Source: an uncultured Lautropia sp. (GTDB lineage Bacteria > Pseudomonadota > Gammaproteobacteria > Burkholderiales > Burkholderiaceae_E). From it: a DNA stretch of 10,962 bases. Below, one piece after another: positions 1 through 5,316 of this stretch (position 1 is its first letter; each line of letters begins with the position of its first letter). The notes under the pieces are model-generated. The model ran no database searches and had not been told where the DNA came from. It was given only the letters and a program-made list of their open reading frames with translations. Position numbers and translations under genes: made by a program. Location: assembly GCA_938046755.1 (NCBI GenBank), contig CALIXC010000081.1:1-10962 (forward strand), in the 5' to 3' direction.

Positions 1-1
1 G

Positions 2-724
2 AGTCCGAGGACGAGGACAGGGCGGAGCAGGCGGCCAGCGGCAGGGTCAGTGCCGGAGGTGCGCGACAAGGGCGTGTTCGTGCAGGGGGTGTTTCGCAGC
101 AACATGGCGATCATGGGGCTGGCCTTCGTGCAGAATGCCTACGGCAATGTTGGTCTACCGTCGGGGGCGGTCTATGTGGGCGTGGTCACGCTGCTCTACA
201 ACGTGCTGTCGGTGATCACGCTCAGTCGTTCGGGCGCGCGGGCGGGTCGCCGTCGCTGGCTGGACATCGGTCGCAACATCGTCACCAACCCGCTGATCGT
301 GGCCATCGTGTCGGCGTTGCTGCTGCAGCGCCTGAACGTCGATCTCCCCAGGCCCATCATGCAGACGGCGCGCTATATGGCCAACATTGCGCTACCCATG
401 GCGCTGATCTGCGCCGGTGCCACCTTTGATGTCCGCTCGGTGATGGATACCTCCGGTATCTCGCTGCAGGCCAGCATCGGCCGGTTGGTGGTGGCGCCGT
501 TGATGGCAGTGGCGGTGGGGCTGGCCTTCGGGCTGCAAGGCATCCCGATGGGGGTGCTATTCCTGATGTGTGCGATGCCGGTGGCGGCGGCCAGCTATGT
601 GATGGCCAAGGCCATGGGTGGCAATGACGTGGCAGCTGCCAACATCGTGGGCATCACCACGTTTGGCGCTATGTTCTCGGCGGCGATCGGCATCACGGTG
701 CTGCGCAGCACGGGGCTGATGTAA
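2..724 (+). CDS. AEC (auxin efflux carrier) family permease, 5'-truncated by window edge
   Basis: This is the C-terminal part of an inner-membrane secondary transporter of the AEC/PIN-like family. Members export or take up small organic acids such as malate, malonate or auxin-like compounds; the substrate cannot be read here. The 224 residues from a GTG at 50 to the TAA at 722 show several hydrophobic segments. The motif GVFVQGVFRSNMAIMGLAF is typical of the start of the fourth membrane segment, and the conserved NP of the second half is in NPLIVAIVSALLL. A late LPMALICAGATFD segment also fits. Whole family members are about 300-320 residues, so roughly 80-100 residues are missing. The frame stays open to base 2, so the GTG at 50 is probably internal. 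However, the residues encoded by 2-49 are Arg/Pro-rich, not the expected membrane helix. The gene is convergent with dmeF, 85 bp away. Family assignment is firm; substrate unknown. Confidence 0.85.
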   Translation, partial: SPRTRTGRSRRPAAGSVPEVRDKGVFVQGVFRSNMAIMGLAFVQNAYGNVGLPSGAVYVGVVTLLYNVLSVITLSRSGARAGRRRWLDIGRNIVTNPLIVAIVSALLLQRLNVDLPRPIMQTARYMANIALPMALICAGATFDVRSVMDTSGISLQASIGRLVVAPLMAVAVGLAFGLQGIPMGVLFLMCAMPVAAASYVMAKAMGGNDVAAANIVGITTFGAMFSAAIGITVLRSTGLM

Positions 725-809
725 GGGGTACGCAGGCGACACGAGCCCACGCATTCCGCAGGCGCGCGCACGGGCGACTCGAGCATGGGCTTCACCCGTT
801 GCCGTCCGT

Positions 810-2096
810 TCAGAGGGTAGCCGCAGGCTGTCCGCTGGCGGCGACCACGTCCACTTCCACCGTGATGTGCACCAGCTCGGGATGGGCGCTCAGCAGTCGG
901 CGGAAGTAGTCAGGGGCGGGGCGGGGCTGCCAGCCCACGTCGGTGCCGTGATGGTGGCTGCCTTCCGTCATGGATCCGATGGTCTCCTTCGGGCAGCCGT
1001 CCTTGGCAGGGGCACCCACAACGGGCGGAGGCGTCGTCACTGTGGGGGGCGGCACCTGCAGGGCCACGATGCAGGCGTACTTGTCGTTGGCGACCCGCCA
1101 CAGGTGCAGGTCCTGCACTTTCACGGGCATGGCGGCCCCGGTCAGCGTGCGGGCGATACGCTCGGTCAGTGGGTTGTCCATCTCGGCATCCAGCAGCACA
1201 CGGGCACAGTCGCGCAGCAGTCCCTTGGCCCAGACGCCCACCAGCACGGCGCCGACGATGCCCATCAGCGGATCCAGCCAGCTGGCGCCCCACCATTTGC
1301 CGCCGAACAGGGCCAGAATGGCCAGAATGGAGGTGGCCGCGTCGGCCAGCACGTGGACATAGGCGGCGCGCAGGTTCAGGTCGGCGTGGGCGCCATGGGC
1401 GTGGTTATCGTGTCTGTGGCTGGTTGTGTGTGCGTGGTCATGGCTGTGGGCGTCGGCGTTGGCATGTCCGTGGTCGCTGTGCCGATGGTCGGAGCTGTGG
1501 GCATGGGCGTTGGCGGGGTTGTGCGCATGATGATCATGGTCGTGCGCCGCCTGTCCGGCTGACGCGCTGTTTTCATGCGTGTGTGCATGTCCGTGTGCGT
1601 GCCCGTGGTGGTGATGGTCGTCCTTCAGCATCCAGGCGCTTACCAGGTTCACGGCCAGGCCCAGCACGGCGGTGGCGATGGCCTGGTCATAGCCGATGGG
1701 CAGGGGGTTGACCATGCGCTCCACCGATTCCACCAGCATGGTGATGGCCACGCCCACCAGCAGCAGCGCGCTGGTGTAGCCCCCCAGAATCTCCATCTTC
1801 CAGGTGCCGAAGGCAAAGCGCCGGTCCCGGGCGTAACGGGCCGCCATGCGGTAGGCAAAGACGGTCAGCCCCAGGGCGAAGGCGTGGGAGCTCATGTGCC
1901 AGCCGTCGGCCATCAGCGCCATGGAGTTGAAGATCCAGCCGCCGGCGATTTCCAGCACCATCACCACCAGCGTCAGCCACATCACCCAGCGGGTGCGTCG
2001 CTCGGCCACAGGATTGCCCTGGGTGAAGGAATGGATGACTTCGCAGTTGGCGGGGGCGGGCGAAGAGGTTTCGGTCGGTTTCATGCGTCTTCTCAT
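810..2096 (-). CDS. dmeF: CDF-family Co/Ni (divalent metal) efflux transporter, DmeF-like
   Basis: Cation diffusion facilitator in the inner membrane that exports divalent metal in exchange for protons; DmeF-type members chiefly handle cobalt and nickel. The 428 residues show the N-terminal motif EVIHSFTQGNP, then membrane segments from about residue 37. The second-helix metal site reads ADGWHMSSH (D64, H67, H71) and the fifth-helix site reads HVLAD (H248, D252). A histidine-rich cytoplasmic loop at residues 159-238 has about 29 His. The C-terminal cytoplasmic domain starts near 300 and contains a Pro-rich insert with Cys and a HHH triplet (about 349-392). The chosen ATG (2096) lacks a Shine-Dalgarno; M5 (2084) has a GAGAAG just upstream and may be the true start. 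The gene is divergent from an RcnR/FrmR-family repressor with an operator-like dyad between them, which matches known dmeRF loci. Co/Ni specificity is inferred from this pairing; zinc export is the alternative. Confidence 0.9.
   Translation of the reverse strand: MRRRMKPTETSSPAPANCEVIHSFTQGNPVAERRTRWVMWLTLVVMVLEIAGGWIFNSMALMADGWHMSSHAFALGLTVFAYRMAARYARDRRFAFGTWKMEILGGYTSALLLVGVAITMLVESVERMVNPLPIGYDQAIATAVLGLAVNLVSAWMLKDDHHHHGHAHGHAHTHENSASAGQAAHDHDHHAHNPANAHAHSSDHRHSDHGHANADAHSHDHAHTTSHRHDNHAHGAHADLNLRAAYVHVLADAATSILAILALFGGKWWGASWLDPLMGIVGAVLVGVWAKGLLRDCARVLLDAEMDNPLTERIARTLTGAAMPVKVQDLHLWRVANDKYACIVALQVPPPTVTTPPPVVGAPAKDGCPKETIGSMTEGSHHHGTDVGWQPRPAPDYFRRLLSAHPELVHITVEVDVVAASGQPAATL
1378..1620 (-). 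repeat. Low-complexity His-codon (CAT/CAC with GCC, GAC) tract inside dmeF
   Basis: Degenerate hexamer-like repetition of CAT/CAC alternating with Ala, Gly, Asp and Ser codons. It encodes the histidine-rich loop (residues about 159-238) of the CDF exporter. Simple-sequence content makes it prone to length variation and also explains the long Gly/Val-rich open frames on the opposite strand. Confidence 0.75.
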
Positions 2097-2109
2097 TGAA
2101 CGCTTTATA

Positions 2110-2125
2110 CTATACCCCAGTATAG
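2110..2125. promoter_or_regulatory. Inverted-repeat operator between dmeF and dmeR
   Basis: The sequence CTATAC-CCCA-GTATAG is a perfect 6-bp inverted repeat around a C-rich centre, in the 56-bp gap between the two divergent starts. RcnR/DmeR-type repressors are known to bind AT-flanked inverted repeats with a G/C tract in the middle, so this is the likely operator for both genes. A near-consensus -10 hexamer, TATACT, lies at 2106-2111 and overlaps the left arm, so repressor binding would block the promoter. Binding itself is inferred. Confidence 0.8.
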
Positions 2126-2152
2126 ATAACCCTACTCACGGTGCTCTGATTC

Positions 2153-2428
2153 ATGTCCCACACCATTCGAGACAAGAAGGCCCTGCTGACGCGTGTGCGC
2201 CGTATCGCCGGCCAGGCCGCCGCGCTGGAAAAGGCGCTGGAGCAGGAAAGCGAGTGCGCTGCCATCCTGCAGCAGATCGCGGCCATTCGCGGGGCGGTCA
2301 ACGGGCTGATGGGCCAGGTGCTGGAGCACCATATCCGCGAGCATCTTGGGGCGACGGACAGCACGCCCCAGGAGCGGCAGCAGGACCTGGACGTGGTGGT
2401 GATGGCGCTGCGTTCGTATCTGAAATGA
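2153..2428 (+). CDS. dmeR: RcnR/DmeR-type Co/Ni-responsive repressor (CsoR/RcnR/FrmR family)
   Basis: All-helical DNA-binding repressor of 91 residues, the normal length for the family; it should release its operator when it binds metal. The sequence starts MSHTIRDKK and is close to Escherichia coli RcnR throughout, including ECAAILQQIAAIRGAVNGLM. The RcnR metal fingerprint is complete: His3, Cys35, His60 and His64. FrmR formaldehyde sensors carry Glu instead of His at position 64, so this protein fits a cobalt/nickel sensor better than an aldehyde sensor. It lies divergently from the CDF exporter with a shared dyad. No clear Shine-Dalgarno precedes the ATG. Family assignment is very firm; the effector metal is inferred from the fingerprint and context. 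Confidence 0.92.
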   Translation: MSHTIRDKKALLTRVRRIAGQAAALEKALEQESECAAILQQIAAIRGAVNGLMGQVLEHHIREHLGATDSTPQERQQDLDVVVMALRSYLK

Positions 2429-2564
2429 GTGGTGGCGTGGCTGCGCGTGCCGTTGAGGCAGAAGGGCAGCTCGAGTAAGACGGGGTGAGACGACCGGCCC
2501 CTGATCTTTCGTGTTGTCGCCGAGGTTCTTCGGGGATGACCCTGTCGGGCACTGCGGCGCTCGC

Positions 2565-2570
2565 TATCAT
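2565..2570 (+). promoter_or_regulatory. Possible -10 element of lysO promoter (leaderless arrangement)
   Basis: TATCAT differs from the TATAAT consensus at one base. It ends six bases before the ATG at 2577, so a start of transcription at the usual distance would fall on or next to the ATG. The hexamer 17 bp upstream (CTGTCG at 2542-2547) is a poor -35 match. Speculative. Confidence 0.3.
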
Positions 2571-2576
2571 GTCAGG

Positions 2577-3728
2577 ATGAAGATCCTGAATGCTCTCTGG
2601 CCGATCCTGCTGGCCCTGGCCGCAGGGGTCGTGTTCGGTCGGCTGGCGCCCCAGGCGCTCTGCCGCCGGCTCATCGGCATGATTGCTCCTCTCATCTGGC
2701 TGATGCTCTTTCTCATCGGCCACGAGTTCGGCGAGGTGCTTTTCTCGTCGGGGTCGGTGGGGCGCATCCTGGGCATTTCGTTGCTCTTCGCGCTGGCCAC
2801 CACCCTGGTTCCCGGTCTGCTCGTGCTGGTTTCGCGACGTTGGCTGACCCGTTGGCGCCAGCGCCTGTCGGTGCTGAATCCTGCACGTCCTCCGAAAGTG
2901 CGGGCCGGCGGAGAGGAGGTGCAGGGCGGGGCGGTGGCCGAGCCTGCCGTGCCCGACAGGCTTCCCGACGACAGGCTTCCCGAGGGAGCGGCCTTGCAGG
3001 CAGCGGAAGCTGTCCCCGAGGCTGGGGTACGACCTGGTGCTGAAGGCGGCTCGGAAGCAGACCTTGGGAGCACGGGTGGTGCCGGTCGGCCGCGTGAGCG
3101 CCTGTCGCTGGCCCAGCAACTGAGTCTGGCCTGGCTGCCCCTGCGCGAGGCGCTGATCGCGCTGGGCATGGTGGCGCTGGGGGCCTTGCTCTTTCTGGCG
3201 CAGCAACGCCTGGGCCTGGGGTCGCCGGTCCTGCCGTCCAGCAACACCTTCCTGCTGCTGATGATCGGCATCATCGGGGCTGATCTGGCCCAGATCCGTC
3301 TGAGCCGCCAATGGGTGTCGCCCGCCATGCTGGCGCTGCCCGGGCTGGTGGTCGTGGGGTCGATGCTGGGCGGTGCGCTGGTGGCGTGGCTGGCCGATGT
3401 GCCCCTGAAGGCGGGGCTGGCGCTGTCCAGCGGCTACGGCTGGTTCTCGCTGTCCAGCGTGATGGTGGCCGAGGCGCTGGGCAAGGCCTACGGCACCATG
3501 GCCCTGAGCATCGATCTGCTGCGTGAGTTGCTGGCGTTCGTCATCCTGTATGCGGTGGGCCGCTGGTGGCCGGTGGTGGGGCTGGCCGCTGCCGGTGCGA
3601 CGGCCATGGATTCGTCCCTGCCTATCATCAAGCAGGTCTGTTCGCCTTCCGTCATTCCGATGGCCATGGTCAGCGGCTTTCTGCTGACGCTGCTGGCGCC
3701 GTTCATGATGAGCCTGTTCCTGGCCTGA
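2577..3728 (+). CDS. lysO: LysO-family (DUF340) lysine/amino-acid exporter with extended loop
   Basis: Inner-membrane exporter of the LysO family, which in Escherichia coli exports lysine and its toxic analogue thialysine. The ATG at 2577 is chosen because MKILNALWPILLALAAG begins the first hydrophobic segment; 22 hydrophilic codons upstream look non-coding. Family hallmarks are SGYGWFSLS (285-293), the acidic/arginine segment DLLRELLAF (313-321) and ATAMDSSLP (341-349). E. coli LysO has about 300 residues; this protein has 383. The excess lies mostly in a cytoplasmic or periplasmic loop (about 90-188) rich in Gly, Ala, Pro and Glu, which carries a 15-bp tandem duplication. No good Shine-Dalgarno is present. 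The gene stands alone, 148 bp after dmeR. Substrate specificity beyond the family assignment is not shown. Confidence 0.85.
   Translation: MKILNALWPILLALAAGVVFGRLAPQALCRRLIGMIAPLIWLMLFLIGHEFGEVLFSSGSVGRILGISLLFALATTLVPGLLVLVSRRWLTRWRQRLSVLNPARPPKVRAGGEEVQGGAVAEPAVPDRLPDDRLPEGAALQAAEAVPEAGVRPGAEGGSEADLGSTGGAGRPRERLSLAQQLSLAWLPLREALIALGMVALGALLFLAQQRLGLGSPVLPSSNTFLLLMIGIIGADLAQIRLSRQWVSPAMLALPGLVVVGSMLGGALVAWLADVPLKAGLALSSGYGWFSLSSVMVAEALGKAYGTMALSIDLLRELLAFVILYAVGRWWPVVGLAAAGATAMDSSLPIIKQVCSPSVIPMAMVSGFLLTLLAPFMMSLFLA
2954..2983 (+). repeat. Perfect 15-bp tandem duplication within lysO
   Basis: CGACAGGCTTCCCGA occurs twice back to back at 2954-2968 and 2969-2983. It is in frame and gives DRLPD followed by DRLPE (residues 127-136) in the long hydrophilic loop. 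The lack of any divergence between copies suggests a recent duplication. Confidence 0.9.
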
Positions 3729-3753
3729 GTGAAGGGGAATGCTAGGGTCAGGC
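3723..3753 (+). terminator. Weak stem-loop at the end of lysO
   Basis: GCCTGA (3723-3728, including the stop codon) pairs with TCAGGC (3748-3753) around a 19-nt loop, followed by GTTTCCTC. The stem is short and the T-run poor, so a terminator role is only possible. Confidence 0.25.
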
Positions 3754-4004
3754 GTTTCCTCGGCCAGGCGCCCGGGTTCTCGTCATGCTCATGCTCCGGG
3801 GTATCCTTGATACATGTGAGCGACATGAACTCACATTGTCGATACAAAGGCCTGATGGTGGAAAGTCCGGTGACGGAATCGCACCGGATATGACGGCGGC
3901 TCATGATCCATATCGGTCGGATATAGTTCTGATGGTGTAGGATGGAACCAGATGGCAAGCGGATTGGTGGCGGCCATCCAGAATAATCCGGGTGCGGACG
4001 AGGC
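3729..4004. promoter_or_regulatory. Dyad-rich intergenic region upstream of the MarR-family gene
   Basis: No credible gene is seen in these 276 bases. The region holds several inverted repeats. They are GTATC-CTT-GATAC (3801-3813), ATGTGAG-N9-CTCACAT (3814-3836), TCCGGTG-N9-CACCGGA (3866-3888) and ATATC-N5-GATAT (3910-3924). GATGG recurs at 3931, 3941 and 3951. It is more AT-rich than the flanking genes. MarR-family proteins commonly bind inverted repeats upstream of their own gene, so one or more of these may be operators; a structured RNA leader is the alternative. Confidence 0.5.
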
Positions 4005-4556
4005 GTGACGCCGTCCGTATGGTCAATGACCAAACCGAAGTACAAAGAGACCATGGAAATCGATGTAGATCCCAAATATCAGGCCCTTCTGGAAGAGGCG
4101 GAACGTCAGGATCTTGCCGACCAGGACAGCATGCGTGTCTGTGCGCAGACGCTGACGCTGGCGGCAATGATCGATCGGCGTCGCGCGGCGGCGCTGGCTC
4201 CCCAGGGGCTGTCGGAAGGGCGCTTCATCCTGCTGTTCCTGCTGGAAGGCCACAAGAGCGGCCTGCCGCCGCACGTGCTGGCCGATCAGGCCGGGGTGGC
4301 GCGCGCCACCATCACCGGGCTGGTGGACGGCATGGTGCGAGATGGGCTGGTGGAGCGGCACGGCAACCCCGATGACCGCCGTTCCAACTTGGTGGTGCTT
4401 ACTCGCAAGGGACGCACGCTGAGCAAGCGGGTCTTCCCGGGGCAGGCTGAAGCGCTGGCTGAAGCCTTTGCATCGCTGTCGGTCAACGACCGCCGCCAGC
4501 TCTCGCGTCTGCTGGCCAAGGTGTCGGCAAACCTGGTCGAGGACAAGGACGCCTGA
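4005..4556 (+). CDS. MarR-family transcriptional regulator
   Basis: Winged helix-turn-helix repressor or activator, expected to act as a dimer and respond to a small molecule. Counting from the GTG at 4005, the protein has 183 residues. An N-terminal dimer helix covers about 41-65, the recognition helix lies in GVARATITGLVDGMV (97-111), and the wing has the family hallmark RHGNPDDRRSN (118-128). A C-terminal dimerisation helix covers about 140-177. The start is uncertain: the GTG at 4005 has GGA six bases upstream; ATGs at 4026 and 4053 are in frame, the latter behind AAGAGA at close spacing. Homology only becomes evident after residue about 24, so any of the three is possible. The gene is not visibly in an operon. 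Its upstream dyads suggest autoregulation. The target genes cannot be deduced; lysO upstream on the same strand is one candidate. Confidence 0.9.
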   Translation: MTPSVWSMTKPKYKETMEIDVDPKYQALLEEAERQDLADQDSMRVCAQTLTLAAMIDRRRAAALAPQGLSEGRFILLFLLEGHKSGLPPHVLADQAGVARATITGLVDGMVRDGLVERHGNPDDRRSNLVVLTRKGRTLSKRVFPGQAEALAEAFASLSVNDRRQLSRLLAKVSANLVEDKDA

Positions 4557-4572
4557 CGCACCCGGCATGAGG

Positions 4573-4616
4573 ACGCCCGCCCCGCCTGCTGCTCTGGCGG
4601 CAGGAGGGACGGGCGT
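4573..4616. terminator. Long hairpin after the MarR-family gene
   Basis: ACGCCCG (4573-4579) pairs with CGGGCGT (4610-4616), and the stem continues inward through a G/C-rich run with two mismatches. It lies between two convergent genes, 16 bp after the marR-type stop codon. The downstream T-run is weak (CGTTGGG), so it may be a terminator without a classical U-tract. Confidence 0.5.
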
Positions 4617-4635
4617 CGTTGGGTGGTTTCCGTAT

Positions 4636-4665
4636 TGCCGCCGGGTCCGGTGGACCTTCGCGGCA
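4636..4665. terminator. Second hairpin between convergent marR-type gene and zur
   Basis: TGCCGC (4636-4641) pairs with GCGGCA (4660-4665). Inside it GGTCC and GGACC pair around a 3-nt loop (GGT), with a small internal loop between the two stems. It has no adjacent T-run on either strand. It could limit read-through between the convergent genes or act in the zur 3' end. Confidence 0.4.
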
Positions 4666-4712
4666 CGCAGCATGGGGGTTTTCCGGGATTCATCTCCGGG
4701 CGCACATGCCGT

Positions 4713-5249
4713 TCAATGAGGGCTGGCCAGACACTGGCGACAGTTGCCCTTGATCTCCAGACCGTGGGCCTGGAAGCCGTGCAGTGCGTGGATGTGCGCC
4801 AGGGAGGTCCGCAGGGATTCATGTACCTCGGGGTCGCAGATCTCCTTGGCCCGGCCGCACTGCTCGCAGATCAGCATCACAGGTGCGCCGTGCTCATGGT
4901 GGTCGTGGTGGCCGTGTTCGCAGACGATGAAGCTGCTGGTGGCGTCCACCTTGTGCACCAGACCGGATGCCACCAGGAAGTCCAGTGTGCGGTAGATGCT
5001 CATGGGCGCAATGCCGGGCTTGATGCTTTGCAGGTTGGAGAGCAGGTCGTAGGCCTTGATGCCGCCCGGATGCTGGCGCAGATGCAGCAGAACCTCGATG
5101 CGCAGTGGCGTGAGGCGGCTGCCGCTTTGCTGGCAATGGCGTCGCGCTTCGGCAATGAAGACCTGTTCCTCGGGCGTGCGGGCCAGTTCTGCCGCTTTGG
5201 GCAGGTCTGGTCGGCCGGAGAGGGAGGCAGTGTGCTTGGCAGGAGGCAT
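4713..5249 (-). CDS. zur: Zur-type zinc-responsive Fur-family repressor
   Basis: Cytoplasmic metal-dependent repressor of zinc uptake genes. The 178 residues align with E. coli Zur through RLTPLRIEVL (45-54), KAYDLLSNL (65-73), SIYRTLDFLVASGLVHKVDAT (DNA-binding helix and hinge, 84-104) and FIVC (107-110). The structural zinc site is C128/C131 with C170/C173. The sensory ligands match too: H99, C110, E136 and a histidine around 117-120 correspond to E. coli H77, C88, E111 and H96. The stretch between C110 and C128 is longer than in E. coli by three residues and holds six His. The N-terminal 25 residues are an extra, poorly conserved tail, so the true start may be internal. No clear Shine-Dalgarno precedes the ATG. 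It is divergent from the DUF294 gene with 67 bp between them; no zinc-transport genes are in view. Fur or PerR identity is less likely given the Zur-like ligands. Confidence 0.88.
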   Translation of the reverse strand: MPPAKHTASLSGRPDLPKAAELARTPEEQVFIAEARRHCQQSGSRLTPLRIEVLLHLRQHPGGIKAYDLLSNLQSIKPGIAPMSIYRTLDFLVASGLVHKVDATSSFIVCEHGHHDHHEHGAPVMLICEQCGRAKEICDPEVHESLRTSLAHIHALHGFQAHGLEIKGNCRQCLASPH

Positions 5250-5316
5250 CGCGCTGCAGAAAGGGAGAGACTCGGTACTTTCAGTTTACCTTGATTTTTG
5301 ACAATGAAGGGATGCC

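Noticed and set aside
1..50. Reverse-strand lipoprotein-like signal (LTLPLAAC)
   Set aside because: No start codon in frame upstream, and it overlaps the AEC gene; better seen as a clue to a sequence-edge problem.
867..2099. Long + strand open frames opposite dmeF
   Set aside because: Their Gly/Val/His-rich sequence is the complement of the His-loop and membrane codons of the CDF gene.
2298..3311. 337-codon minus-strand open frame opposite lysO
   Set aside because: Gln/Arg/His-rich antisense shadow of a clear LysO gene; it also runs into dmeR.
3815..3835. CRP/FNR-like site (TGTGA...TCACA)
   Set aside because: The half-sites are 11 bases apart, not the 6 that CRP needs; treated as a generic dyad.
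3851..3900. Cobalamin- or FMN-like riboswitch, from GGAAAG and GGTG/AATC words
   Set aside because: The conserved box order and spacing are absent, and the downstream gene is a regulator.
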